Shown: one piece after another, positions 17,289-26,813 of the stretch | Layout: every line of letters begins with the position of its first letter | How positions within the stretch are numbered: the stretch's first letter is position 1 | From: Rhodothermales bacterium | Lineage (GTDB): Bacteria; Bacteroidota; Rhodothermia; Rhodothermales; JANQRZ01 | Direction: 5' to 3' | Assembly (NCBI GenBank): GCA_028284265.1 | Contig: JANQRZ010000006.1 | Location: 271,610-327,471, forward strand | DNA length: 55,862 bases | Translations under genes and position numbers: made by a program | Notes under the pieces: model-generated | The model's database searches: none | The model's input: only the letters and a program-made list of their open reading frames with translations | What the model was told of the DNA's origin: nothing

Positions 17289-19736
17289 ATGTTCGGGTTC
17301 ACGCACGGGCCGCGCCCGCTGACGCCCCGGCATCGCCAGGCGTTCGCGCGCGAGATCGAGGAGGAACTGCGCGCCCACCTCGCCCTCCGAGCCGAGGACA
17401 ACCGCCGCGCCGGGATGGCCCCGGACGAAGCCGAGGCAGATGCACTCGAACGGTTCGGCGATGTAGAACGTATCCACGCGGCTTGCCTCCGCGCCGAGGA
17501 GAACCACCCCGTCCGCGTCGCTCGTCGACTCCTCACGGTCGGCGGGACGCTCACCATCGGCTTCGGGCTGATCGCCCTGATCGTCGGGCTGGTCTACACC
17601 ACGCTCCTCAGTCCGCTCCGCTTCGATGATGCTGACCGGCTGGTGCGCACCGGGCAGGGGTGGGACGATGCGAGGGTGCCTTACGAAGACTTCGCCGCAT
17701 GGCGCGCCGAGAGCACGAGCTTCGACCGGCTCACCACGTTCGATGCCGTGGACGGTAATCTGACGGGCGATGGACCGGCGGAGCGATTTCGTGCCATGCT
17801 GATCGGCGAGGGCTACTTCGAAGTGTTTGGCGTGGAGCCTCTGCTCGGTCGAGTGTTCGCGCCGGATGAGGTGGAGGCGGAGGCCGCGTCCGTAGTGCTG
17901 TTGAGCGAGACACTTTGGGCGCGGCGGTATCACCGCGACCCGCTGATCCTCGGGCGGGAGGTGATTCTCGAAGGGCATCCCTACACGGTCGTCGGCGTCA
18001 TGCCGGAGGCAGGCCAGCTTTCGCACCGCGTCGATCTGTGGGCGGCGCTGCCCACCGAGGTCGGTCGTGGGCAGCAGCATTACGTCGCGGGTCGCCTCCG
18101 CCCCGGCGTCACGCTGGATGCCGCCCGTGCTGAGATTACGGCTATCGCAGATCGCCGGGAGGCAGCCGACCCGGACGTGGTGGCGCACCGGGTACCGTTC
18201 TATCCGCTGCACGAACTGTATGCCGGTCCCGTCCGGCCGGTCCTGTTGTCGTTGCTGGTCGGAGCAATCATACTTCTACTGCTTGTGTGGGCCGTCACCT
18301 TCCGTCGGGTGGCCGCCCAGGCGGAGGACGATGGGTTGGACGACCGCTCTGTGTGGGTCGAGTCACTCGGGGTAGCCGTCGCCGCAGCACTTCTCGGGCT
18401 AGCGCTGGCGCGAGGGGTGCGCGAAGCCGTCGTCGGGCCACTTTTCGGACGCTGGGGTTCGTTGTTCGATCACCAAGCCGATGGACCGGTTGTCGTGGCC
18501 GTGCTGGGATTAGGGATTGTGACAGGGATCGGGATGCGGCTGGCCCCGCGCCTCTCGGCGCACCTTCGGTTGCCCCGCCGAACGCCTTGGGTCGAGCACG
18601 GACTGGTGGCGATGGCGGTTGCTGCCGCTGTCGTGTTGCTCGCCGCTTTCGGGCAGCAGCTCCGCCCGGCACTGGACACCACCGGCTTCGGGTTCGATGA
18701 GGAGCAAGTGCTGGCAGCGTCGATCTACTACCCGGAGCGAGGCACCGACACTGCCGTAGCGCACGCGGCCTACGCTTCCCTCATGGACCGCGTGCGTGCG
18801 ATGCCGGGCGTTGAGGCGGTGAGTCTCGGGCGAGCCTTTCCGTACCGGACGCGCCAGTTTATGGCGTATCCCGTAGGACTGGATGCGGTGCCGGACGCGG
18901 CTCCGCGCACCTCGGCTTCTGCGCGTTTCGATGCCATCGCGGTGGGGTATTTCGAGACACTGGGTCTCCCACTGCTCGAAGGGCGGCCGTTCGCTCAGGA
19001 AGACGAAGCAGCGGACGTAGCCATCGTCAATGAGTCATTTGCTCGCCGCCACTGGCCGGGTGAAAGTGTACTCGGTCGCCACATCGATATCGACCTTGAT
19101 GGGCAGGTCCGAACCATCGTCGGCGTCGTCGGCGATGTGCGGTATTTCGGCGTAGGAGAAGGCGTACCGAGCGTAGTCTATGTCCCGCACGTTCAGGTGC
19201 CAGCCCTGCCGATGGAACTGGTGGTGCGCACCGAGATGCCTTCGGAGGCGCTGGCCGCCACGCTCCAAGCTATCGTGCGCGAAGCGGCTCTCGATATTCC
19301 TGCCCCTGAGGTGCGAAGCGTGCAGGCGCTGCACCATGAGGCGACCCGCGAGGAGCGCACCGCCCTCTGGCTGTTGGGGCTGATGGCCCTCGTCGCGCTC
19401 GTGGGTGCGCTCACAGGCACCGCCCAACTCGTAGCCGACCGTGTTCGCGAGCATCTCTTCGACATCGAGCGGCAGCGGGGTGAAGGGAAAGGTCCGCGCG
19501 TCATCGTGTGGCAGGCGTGGTGGCCCTCGTTGCTCACCGTTGGGATCGGGGTGGTGCTCGGGCTTGGGCTGGCGGCGACGTTGGCGTGGAGTATGCTACC
19601 CGACCTCTTCGGCAGAATGGACGGCCTCGTGATCGCGGCAGCCGCCGGGGGTGTGGCAGCGGTGATGCTAGCCGCGAGCTTGATGCCCGCCCGGCAGGCA
19701 CTGGGCGTTGCGCCGGTCTATCAGGGCAAGGCATAG
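17289..19736 (+). CDS. ADOP-type ABC permease with N-terminal prefix domain
   Basis: An 815-residue protein of the 'duplicated orphan permease' kind. Residues 1-75 are a soluble prefix domain (EIEEELRAHLALRAEDN, then GMAPDEAEADALERFGD), followed by a membrane segment (about 84-105), a MacB_PCD-like domain (AWRAESTSFDRL, PLLGRVF), central membrane segments (about 310-450), a second periplasmic domain (LGLPLLEGRPF, VAIVNESFARRHWPGESVLG) and final membrane segments. The oddity is at both FtsX docking sites: the usual REIGIRxALGA-like motif is absent. The first region reads RRVAAQAEDDGLDDRS and the second REHLFDIERQRGEGKG, so coupling to an ATPase may be lost or altered. It overlaps nothing and follows padR by 3 bp. 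Confidence 0.88.
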   Translation: MFGFTHGPRPLTPRHRQAFAREIEEELRAHLALRAEDNRRAGMAPDEAEADALERFGDVERIHAACLRAEENHPVRVARRLLTVGGTLTIGFGLIALIVGLVYTTLLSPLRFDDADRLVRTGQGWDDARVPYEDFAAWRAESTSFDRLTTFDAVDGNLTGDGPAERFRAMLIGEGYFEVFGVEPLLGRVFAPDEVEAEAASVVLLSETLWARRYHRDPLILGREVILEGHPYTVVGVMPEAGQLSHRVDLWAALPTEVGRGQQHYVAGRLRPGVTLDAARAEITAIADRREAADPDVVAHRVPFYPLHELYAGPVRPVLLSLLVGAIILLLLVWAVTFRRVAAQAEDDGLDDRSVWVESLGVAVAAALLGLALARGVREAVVGPLFGRWGSLFDHQADGPVVVAVLGLGIVTGIGMRLAPRLSAHLRLPRRTPWVEHGLVAMAVAAAVVLLAAFGQQLRPALDTTGFGFDEEQVLAASIYYPERGTDTAVAHAAYASLMDRVRAMPGVEAVSLGRAFPYRTRQFMAYPVGLDAVPDAAPRTSASARFDAIAVGYFETLGLPLLEGRPFAQEDEAADVAIVNESFARRHWPGESVLGRHIDIDLDGQVRTIVGVVGDVRYFGVGEGVPSVVYVPHVQVPALPMELVVRTEMPSEALAATLQAIVREAALDIPAPEVRSVQALHHEATREERTALWLLGLMALVALVGALTGTAQLVADRVREHLFDIERQRGEGKGPRVIVWQAWWPSLLTVGIGVVLGLGLAATLAWSMLPDLFGRMDGLVIAAAAGGVAAVMLAASLMPARQALGVAPVYQGKA

Positions 19737-19743
19737 GATAGTG

Positions 19744-19776
19744 CCCTTGACAGGCTAGGGGAGGTTGTATTACCCT
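19744..19776 (+). promoter_or_regulatory. Promoter-like element shared with padR, upstream of NHL-propeller gene
   Basis: CCCTTGACA (19744-19752) followed 4 bp later by AGGGGAGG (19757-19764) and then TTACCCT (19770-19776) repeats the arrangement before padR. TTGACA can serve as a -35; the best -10 (TATTAC at 19768) is only 15 bp away, so the promoter itself is less convincing than the shared element. Confidence 0.4.
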
Positions 19777-19844
19777 CCCATAGAAAATCTAGGTAAGCGA
19801 TGCACTGCTTCCTTCCGTGCCTTCACTCCTCAACCTCGACTGCG

Positions 19845-21059
19845 ATGATGCTCCGATGCTACGCTGCGCTTCTCCTGCTCTTTCCGCTGGCCGTCGTACC
19901 GACGTTTGGGCAGACCGTCACGACGATCACCGATGAGTTCGGCGGCAGCGGCGATGTTGCTGTCGGACCGGACGGTAACATCTACGTGGCCGACTTCGGG
20001 GTATCCCTCAGCAACGCCAACGGGACGACAGTCTACCGCGTCACGCCTGAGGGCGAACGCACCGTCTTCGCCACGGGACTTGCTGGGGCTTCGGGCAATG
20101 AGTTCGATCCCGATGGCAATCTGTTCCAGTCCAACATCGCCGGGAGCCGGGTGAGCCGGATCACGCCGGATGGCATGGTCTCGACCTACGCCACCGCTGG
20201 TATCTCCGGACCAGTCGGGGTGACGGTAGATGCCGACGGGAATGTCTACAACACCAACTGCCAGACGCCGGGCCGCATCTCCAGAACTACGCCTGAGGGC
20301 ACCACGACGACCTTCGCATCGAGCAGCTTGATGTCCTGTCCAAACGGCCTTACCATCGACGACGACGGCAACCTCTACACGGCCAACTTCAACGACGGGC
20401 GGATCATCAAGATCACTCCGGACGGTACGCCGAGCTTCTTTGCCAGCGTCAACAACGCGCGGGGCAATGGGCACCTCACGTTCGCCAACGGGCGGCTCTA
20501 TGTCTGTAACTGGTCGGGGCGAATCTATGAGGTCACGCTCGACGCGCAGGTGCGCGTGCTGGCTGGAACCGGTGCTCTCGGCACGAACGATGGCCCGGCC
20601 AGCCAGGCGACGTTCTTCCGGCCCAATGGCATCTCAGCCAGTACAACGGGCGACACGCTCTACATCAACCAGAGCACGAACGTGGTCCCACAAGCCGACC
20701 CGACCCTCCACCCCAACGTGGTGCGGATGATTACGGGCGTTCTGCAAACGGTCGATGTCGAAAGCGATCCCGGTGAGGTCGACGGACTGGGCCTCGCCCC
20801 AAGTGTGCCGAACCCGTTCTACGAGCGCACACAACTTACCTATACCGTGCCCACTCCGACGGCCGTGCGGCTCCGCGTTCACGATGTGCTCGGTCGCACC
20901 ATCCACACGCTCGTTGATAGCGTCGAGCCAGCAGGCGAGCACACGGTGACGTGGGACGGACGCGACGAGCAGGGCCGCCGCGCTGCTTCAGGCGTGTACG
21001 TCGTGACGCTCGACGGAGCCAACCAGCGCGTGGCCCGCCGCGTGACGCTAATGCGATAG
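19845..21059 (+). CDS. Secreted NHL/SMP-30-like beta-propeller protein with T9SS sorting domain
   Basis: A 404-residue exported protein: signal peptide MMLRCYAALLLLFPLAVVPTFGQ, then repeated blades with the NHL-like pattern (DVAVGPDGNIYVADF, GVTVDADGNVY, GLTIDDDGNLYTANF, RPNGIS), and a C-terminal T9SS type A domain over about the last 80 residues (VPNPFYERTQLTYTV, VHDVLGRTIHTLVD, ending RRVTLMR). The frame is open from an ATG at 19800, but the double ATG at 19845/19848 directly precedes the signal peptide and is preferred; 19800 remains possible because it follows the putative promoter closely. It converges on the permease at 21063, the two stops being 3 bp apart. Propellers of this kind bind ligands or hydrolyse lactones; which applies is unknown. 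Confidence 0.82.
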   Translation: MMLRCYAALLLLFPLAVVPTFGQTVTTITDEFGGSGDVAVGPDGNIYVADFGVSLSNANGTTVYRVTPEGERTVFATGLAGASGNEFDPDGNLFQSNIAGSRVSRITPDGMVSTYATAGISGPVGVTVDADGNVYNTNCQTPGRISRTTPEGTTTTFASSSLMSCPNGLTIDDDGNLYTANFNDGRIIKITPDGTPSFFASVNNARGNGHLTFANGRLYVCNWSGRIYEVTLDAQVRVLAGTGALGTNDGPASQATFFRPNGISASTTGDTLYINQSTNVVPQADPTLHPNVVRMITGVLQTVDVESDPGEVDGLGLAPSVPNPFYERTQLTYTVPTPTAVRLRVHDVLGRTIHTLVDSVEPAGEHTVTWDGRDEQGRRAASGVYVVTLDGANQRVARRVTLMR

Positions 21060-21062
21060 CGG

Positions 21063-23498
21063 CTACTCCGCACGAAGTGTTGAGGTCGGGTCGGCGGTGG
21101 CGGCGCGGATGGCGTGGAAGCTGACCGTCGCCAGCGCAATGCCGAGCGCGAGGGAGCCCGCGATCACAAACGGCACCGGCCCGACCGGCACTTGATAGGC
21201 GAAGGCTCCGAGCCACCGCTGCGCTGCGAAGTAGGTCAGCGGAGCCGCCACCAAGAAGGCGACGAGCACGAGTCGCACGAAGTCCTTCGAGAGCAGCGCT
21301 ACCAGATGCGGCACGCTCGCGCCGAGGACCTTGCGGACGCCGATCTCTTTCTTGCGCCGCTCCGCTGCATAGGCCGCGAGGGCGAACACGCCGAGGCACG
21401 CGATGAGGATGGCGAGGATCGAGAACGCCCCGGCGACGCGGCTCAGGTTCTCCTCGGCGCGGTAGAGCGCGTCGAGTTCTTGGTCCACGAAGAGGTACTC
21501 GAACGGACGGTCCGGAAGGAACGTCTGCCACGTACTCTCGATGTTGGCGAGCGTACCCGGTACATCATCCGGTGTAATCCGCACCGCGAGGTAGCGCCCG
21601 AAGAACCCGACCTGGCCGGGGAACATTCGGTCGAGCACGAACGGCGCGACTGGCTGGTGGAGCGAGGCGAAGTGGAAGTCCTCAGTCACGCCGATCACGC
21701 GGCGCTGCAACTCGCCGTTCTGTCCTGCCGGTCCCATGCTCCGACCAATCGCGTCCTCCGGTGACTCCCAGCCGAGGTGTTGCACCATGCTCTCATTGAT
21801 GATGACGACCGGGCCGGGGTTGCGCCCCTGTTGATAGTCGTTTCCCGCCACCATCTCGATGCCCATGGTCTGCGCGAAGTCGTCGTGGACGAGCATGCGG
21901 GGGAACTGGACGGTCTCGGTGTAACCCTCCGGCTGGTAGGTGTTGGTCTGGTACTTCGAGCCGAGCACGTCCTCGGCAATCGTCACCGACTGGATGCCCC
22001 GGTGGGACAGCAGTTCGTTCTTGATAGCGTCGTACTGTTGCCCGGCGGGCGTGCGCAGGATCGGCACCATCACCACCTGCTCGGTATCGAACCCGAGTCG
22101 GGCGCTTCGCAGATAGTCGAGCTGGCTCGCAGCAACGAACGTTCCTGCGATGAGGGCGATGGAGATGCCGAATTGTGCGACGACGAGCATCCGCCGCAGC
22201 CCCTCCGAGGCACCGCCGCCCGTGCCTGTCCGCCCAGAGCCTTTGAGCACGCGGGCCGGTTCGTGGCGCGAGAGCACGAACGCGGGATACAGCCCCGACA
22301 GCGTACCCACGCCGAGCGCAACCACGATGAGCGTCGGCCATAGCCACGGTACGACGAACGGGTTGAGCGTGATCGCCTTGTCCGCCATCGCGTTCAGCAC
22401 CGGCAAGAGCAGCCACACAATGGGGATCGCGACGAGGAGTGAGAGCACACTCAGCAGCACCGACTCGCTCAGGAACTGCCCGACGAGTTGGCTCTTCTGT
22501 GCCCCAATCGCCTTCCGCATCCCGACCTCCTTCGCCCGGCTCATGGAGCGTGCGGTCGAGAGGTTCATGAAGTTGATGCACGCCGTCAGCAAGACGAAGA
22601 TGGCGATGACCGAGAAGATGTAGACGTAGAGGTCGTCGCTGTTGGGGCGGATCTCGAAGTCCAGCCGCGAGTGGAGGTGGATGTCAGTCAGCGGCTGGAG
22701 GTAGAGGCTGGACTGGGCCTTGATGGCGTCCGGCCAGTTCTGCTCGATGAAGTCCGGGAACTGGGCTTCGAGCGAGGCCGGGTCCACGCCTTCGCGGAGG
22801 AGGACGTAGGTCCACGCCGGGTTCCAGTACCAGTTGAAATCGAGCAGCCCCGTGTTCTGGGCGAAGACCGACGAGCGGAGCGTCGACCACGAGGCGAGGA
22901 AGTCGAAAGTGAAGTGCGAGTTCGGACGCACGTCTTCGAGCACACCCGTCACTTCCAGCGGATGCTGGTCTTCGAACAGCAGCGTCTTTCCGATGGGATC
23001 GGTGTCGCCGAAGTAGCGCTGCGCCGCCGACTCGGTCAGCACGACCGTATTCGGGCGGTCGAGCGCCGTCGCCGGATCGCCCTGCGCGAAAGCGAAGTCG
23101 AAGACTTGGAAGACGGACGAGTCGGCGAAGAAGAAGCCCGGCTCGTTGAAGGCGCGGGCTGGGCCGTCGTCCGGCTCGTACGAGATCGCCAGCGTCGGGG
23201 CTTGGAGGTTGAAGAACCGCACCGTCGATTCGACGAACTGGTCGTAGGTCTCGGCGACAGCAGCCCCCACCGGCAGCGGGTTGCTCGCCGACTCCTCGGC
23301 CCCTTCGATGATCTCGACCATCCGGTAGATGCGGTCGGCGTTCTCGTGGTAGCGGTCGTAGCTCAACTCGTCGCGGACGAACAGCGCGATGAGCACGAAG
23401 CAGGCGAGGCCCGTGGCGAGGCCGAACACGTTGATCGACGCATACCCTTTCCAGCGGCGGAGATTCCGAACGGCGACCTTGAAGTAGTTTTTCAGCAT
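21063..23498 (-). CDS. FtsX-type ABC transporter permease (last gene of the adaptor-ATPase operon)
   Basis: An 811-residue paralogue beginning MLKNYFKVAVRNLRRWKGY. The membrane segment is GLATGLACFVLIALFV, the periplasmic signature LQPLTDIHL, and the docking motifs KEVGMRKAIGA and KEIGVRKVLGA. Its C-terminus, PTSTLRAE, departs from the ALRYE/LRHE ending of the others. It starts 118 bp after the stop of the neighbouring permease; this gap holds an AT-rich palindrome (GCTAA-TTTT-TTAGC at about 23523-23537) without a T-run on the transcribed strand, so it is not an obvious terminator and the gene probably belongs to the same transcription unit. Substrate unknown. Confidence 0.9.
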   Translation of the reverse strand: MLKNYFKVAVRNLRRWKGYASINVFGLATGLACFVLIALFVRDELSYDRYHENADRIYRMVEIIEGAEESASNPLPVGAAVAETYDQFVESTVRFFNLQAPTLAISYEPDDGPARAFNEPGFFFADSSVFQVFDFAFAQGDPATALDRPNTVVLTESAAQRYFGDTDPIGKTLLFEDQHPLEVTGVLEDVRPNSHFTFDFLASWSTLRSSVFAQNTGLLDFNWYWNPAWTYVLLREGVDPASLEAQFPDFIEQNWPDAIKAQSSLYLQPLTDIHLHSRLDFEIRPNSDDLYVYIFSVIAIFVLLTACINFMNLSTARSMSRAKEVGMRKAIGAQKSQLVGQFLSESVLLSVLSLLVAIPIVWLLLPVLNAMADKAITLNPFVVPWLWPTLIVVALGVGTLSGLYPAFVLSRHEPARVLKGSGRTGTGGGASEGLRRMLVVAQFGISIALIAGTFVAASQLDYLRSARLGFDTEQVVMVPILRTPAGQQYDAIKNELLSHRGIQSVTIAEDVLGSKYQTNTYQPEGYTETVQFPRMLVHDDFAQTMGIEMVAGNDYQQGRNPGPVVIINESMVQHLGWESPEDAIGRSMGPAGQNGELQRRVIGVTEDFHFASLHQPVAPFVLDRMFPGQVGFFGRYLAVRITPDDVPGTLANIESTWQTFLPDRPFEYLFVDQELDALYRAEENLSRVAGAFSILAILIACLGVFALAAYAAERRKKEIGVRKVLGASVPHLVALLSKDFVRLVLVAFLVAAPLTYFAAQRWLGAFAYQVPVGPVPFVIAGSLALGIALATVSFHAIRAATADPTSTLRAE

Positions 23499-23616
23499 GA
23501 GCAGAGTGGCTAGCAGATAGGCGCTAATTTTTTAGCACAGGCTGGCGATACGGAGACAACGGGCCGAAAGGTGCGAGGTGTGCGGCGAAGCCGAGGGCGT
23601 TGTAACGAACGGGCCG

Positions 23617-25983
23617 CTACTCGTGGCGAAGCGCCCGGACGGGGTCGGCGGTGGCGGCTCGCAGGGCTTGGGCGCTCACCGTGGCGAGCGCGATCAGAAG
23701 CGCCAAGCCGCCTGCCGCGAGGAAGAGGCCGGGGCCGATCTCGATCCGGTAGGCGAACCCGTCGAGCCACCGGCTCATCACGAACCACGCCACTGGCACA
23801 GCGAGGGCAAAGCCGAACGCGACGAGGCGGAGAAACTCTTTCGACAGCAGCGTGAGGATCGCCGGGACGCCCGCCCCGAGCACTTTACGGATGCCAATCT
23901 CTTTCGTCCGCCGCTGCACGGCGAAAGCGACGAGGCCGAACAGTCCCATCGCAGCGATCACGAGCGCGAGCAGCGTGAAGAAGGCAACGGCCTTGCCGAG
24001 CGTCCGCTCCTGCTCGGCGAGCGCGGCGAAGTTGTCGTCGAGGAAGCTGGTGCGGATCGGGTCGTCCGGCGCGAAGGTCTGCCAGAGCGCCTGCACCTGA
24101 TCGAGAGAGGCTGCGACCTCGCCGCCGCCGTGGAGCCGGATGGCGAGCACGTCGCCGTCGGTCCCATACCGCAGCACGGCAGGTTCGATGCGCCCGCGCA
24201 GCGACTGGAACTGGAAGTCACTCACCACGCCGACCACGAGATCACTCTCGTTGACCGTCTGCCCAATGGGGTCATCGCCGAGGCCGAGCGCGGCCACAGC
24301 AGCTTCGTTGAGAATGAGCGCACTGCTGTCCGCAGCGGTATCCCGGAAGTTGCGCCCGGCGAGGAGGCGCAGGCCGAGCGTCGGGAGGTAGTCCTCGTCG
24401 GCCCGGAAGATCTGGATAGGCAGTGGCTCCTCCAGGTTGGGCGCGACGAAGGAACCCATCGAGATGGCGTTGCCTGCCGGGACGCGCCGCGTGAGGCTCG
24501 TCCGCTCGACGCCCGTCAGCCGATCCACCTCCTGCTGAAATGCGCCAAGCTGCTCGCCGAGTGCTCTTGCGTTCTCGACGACCATGACACCGTCGGGGCT
24601 GAGTCCCTTATCGGTTTCCTGCATGAAGGCGAGTTGCTGATACACCGTCAGGCTGCCGACCACGAGCGCAATGGCGACGGCGAACTGCCCGACGACGAGC
24701 GCGCCGCGCAGCCCATGGTTGCCCGATCCCGTTTCGCCGCCTTTGAGGATCTGTGCTGGGCGAAAGCGGGCGAGGTAGAACGCTGGGTAGAGTCCTGCGA
24801 GGACGCCCACGCCGAGGGCAAATGCGATGAGCACGAGCGCATACCCTCCACCCGTCAGCACGCTCTCGACGAGCGGGGTGCCCGTGATGAAAGCGAAGGC
24901 CGCGAGCATCCCCTCGGCCAAGATTCCAGCGAGGACCGCCGCAAGCAGGCTGAACACGACCGTCTCGGTGAGGAACTGTCCAACGAGCGAGTGTCGCGCG
25001 ACGCCGAGGGCCTTCTTGACGCCGACCTCTTTCGCTCGCACCGTCGAGCGTGCTGTCGTGAGGTTGACGTAGTTGACCCCGGCGATGAGGAGCACGAACA
25101 GACCGATCACGCCGAGCGCGTAGACCTGCAGCGGATCGCCGCTCGGCGGGCGCTCGAAGTTGAACGCCGAGTGTAAGTGAATATCATGGAGCGGCTGCGC
25201 CCAGAATTGCACCGCCCACGGCATCGCAGCCCACTCCTCGAACGTGCCATCGAACCCGCTGGTAGGATACGCATGGCGGCGACGAATCGTCTCGAGGCCT
25301 TTCTCTAGGTCTGCCTGCGCCGCGCCAGGTCGGAGCTTGACGTAGTTGTAGTAGGTGACGTTGGTCCAGTTTGGTCGCGGCTCATCGCGCTCGAGTGGGA
25401 GCCAGAGGTTGGCGTCGAGGTGGGTCTTGCCGCGCGAGGCCGCGACCACCCCCGTCACGCGGTGCGGCACGCGCTCCTTCCCGACGAGCAGCGTCTGTCC
25501 CATCGCGGGCTCCTCGCCGAAGTAACGCCGGGCCAGTTCTTCCGACAGCACGGCCCCATCGGGAGCCAGGAGTGCGCTGGCCGGATCGCCCGACGCAAAG
25601 TCGAACGAGAACATTTGGAAGAACACGCTGTCGGCCAGTAGCACGCTCGACTCCTCGTACCGGTCCTCGCCGACGAATATCAGCGTCGAACCCTGCCCTG
25701 CGACCCGCGTGCCCTGCTCTACGGTGGCGGCCTCATCCGGTAGCACATCGAGGAGTTGCTCTTGGCTGAGGGCGAAGCCACCCATGTCGAAGAAGTCCGT
25801 CGCGACGCGGTAGATACGCTCGCTGTCGTCGAAGTGCCGGTCGTAGGTCAACTCTTGGTTGACGTACAGTCCGAGCACGAACGCCGCCGCGATGCCGAGG
25901 GCGAGACCACCCAAGTTCAACCCGGTGTAGACGGGGTACTTGGCGAGCGAGCGCCAGGCGAGCGTGACGTAGTTCTTCAGCAT
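23617..25983 (-). CDS. FtsX-type ABC transporter permease next to the ATPase
   Basis: A 788-residue paralogue, the most diverged of the set: it begins MLKNYVTLAWRSLAKYPVY, its first membrane segment is GLALGIAAAFVLGLYV (without the Cys common in the others), the periplasmic signature is AQPLHDIHL, and the docking motifs are KEVGVKKALGV and KEIGIRKVLGA. It ends ALRHE. The ATG at 25983 aligns with the paralogues; a TTG two codons upstream is possible but unlikely. It is 54 bp downstream of the ATPase gene and is thus the permease most tightly linked to it. Confidence 0.9.
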   Translation of the reverse strand: MLKNYVTLAWRSLAKYPVYTGLNLGGLALGIAAAFVLGLYVNQELTYDRHFDDSERIYRVATDFFDMGGFALSQEQLLDVLPDEAATVEQGTRVAGQGSTLIFVGEDRYEESSVLLADSVFFQMFSFDFASGDPASALLAPDGAVLSEELARRYFGEEPAMGQTLLVGKERVPHRVTGVVAASRGKTHLDANLWLPLERDEPRPNWTNVTYYNYVKLRPGAAQADLEKGLETIRRRHAYPTSGFDGTFEEWAAMPWAVQFWAQPLHDIHLHSAFNFERPPSGDPLQVYALGVIGLFVLLIAGVNYVNLTTARSTVRAKEVGVKKALGVARHSLVGQFLTETVVFSLLAAVLAGILAEGMLAAFAFITGTPLVESVLTGGGYALVLIAFALGVGVLAGLYPAFYLARFRPAQILKGGETGSGNHGLRGALVVGQFAVAIALVVGSLTVYQQLAFMQETDKGLSPDGVMVVENARALGEQLGAFQQEVDRLTGVERTSLTRRVPAGNAISMGSFVAPNLEEPLPIQIFRADEDYLPTLGLRLLAGRNFRDTAADSSALILNEAAVAALGLGDDPIGQTVNESDLVVGVVSDFQFQSLRGRIEPAVLRYGTDGDVLAIRLHGGGEVAASLDQVQALWQTFAPDDPIRTSFLDDNFAALAEQERTLGKAVAFFTLLALVIAAMGLFGLVAFAVQRRTKEIGIRKVLGAGVPAILTLLSKEFLRLVAFGFALAVPVAWFVMSRWLDGFAYRIEIGPGLFLAAGGLALLIALATVSAQALRAATADPVRALRHE

Positions 25984-26037
25984 GCCCAATGAATGGGGAT
26001 AGGCGTACCTCTCCTAGAAGAAAGCGAGCGGCTCTGC

Positions 26038-26781
26038 CTACTCGCCGCTCTGGTGTGGCAGCGCGTACTCTTTCTCCATGAAGTGCTCGCTCACCACCTG
26101 CCCGTCGAACAAGTTGATGACGCGGTGCGCGAACTCGGCGTCGGCGGGGGAGTGCGTCACCATCACGATGGTCGCGCCCGCCTCGTTGAGTTCGGAGAGC
26201 AGCTTCATCACCTCGTCGCCGTTCGACGAGTCGAGGTTCCCCGTCGGTTCGTCCGCGAGGATAAGCTGGGGGCTGGCCACGACGGCACGGGCGATGGCGA
26301 CGCGCTGCTGCTGACCGCCCGAGAGCTGCTGCGGGAAGTGGTCCCGCCGGTGCGCCATCCCGACCCGGTCCAGCGCCGCCTCGGTCCGCTCCTTCCGCTC
26401 GGCGGAGGAGAGCGAGAGGTAGAGCAGGGGAAGCTCGACGTTTTCATAGACCGTCAGTTCGTCGATCAGGTTGAAGCTCTGGAAGACGAACCCGAGCGTG
26501 CCCCGGCGGAGGTCGGCGCGGCGGCGCTCGTTGAAGCCAGAGACGTCGGTGCCGTCGAAGACGAAGCTGCCACCCGACGGCTGGTCCAGCAGGCCGAGGA
26601 TGTTCAGCAGCGTCGATTTGCCGCAACCGCTCGGCCCCATGATCGCGATGAACTCGCCGGTCTTGATGTCGAGCGTGACGTTGTTGAGCGCCGTCGTCTC
26701 GACCTCGTCGGTCGTGTAGACCTTACGCAATCCCTCGGTGCGGATCAGCGGTCGGCGGTCGGCGATGTCGGTGTGAGTCAT
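26038..26781 (-). CDS. ABC transporter ATP-binding protein (MacB/LolD-type)
   Basis: A 247-residue stand-alone nucleotide-binding subunit. Walker A is GPSGCGKST (residues 49-57), followed by a Q-loop (FVFQSFNL), the signature LSGGQQQRVAIARA, Walker B LILADEP and the H-loop VTHSP. This order and the TTDEVETTALNNV start are typical of the LolD/MacB group that partners FtsX-type permeases in mechanotransmission rather than classic import or export. It is the only ATPase for at least eight split permeases in the window, lies 32 bp after the adaptor gene and precedes a permease, so it probably serves several or all of them in turn. Confidence 0.95.
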   Translation of the reverse strand: MTHTDIADRRPLIRTEGLRKVYTTDEVETTALNNVTLDIKTGEFIAIMGPSGCGKSTLLNILGLLDQPSGGSFVFDGTDVSGFNERRRADLRRGTLGFVFQSFNLIDELTVYENVELPLLYLSLSSAERKERTEAALDRVGMAHRRDHFPQQLSGGQQQRVAIARAVVASPQLILADEPTGNLDSSNGDEVMKLLSELNEAGATIVMVTHSPADAEFAHRVINLFDGQVVSEHFMEKEYALPHQSGE

Positions 26782-26813
26782 GATCTCGTGTGGTTTGGAA
26801 TCGAGAGCGGGAT

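Noticed and set aside
23523-23537. AT-rich palindrome in the gap between two permeases as a terminator
   Set aside because: The T-run is inside the loop and not after the stem on the transcribed strand, so it does not fit a Rho-independent terminator.
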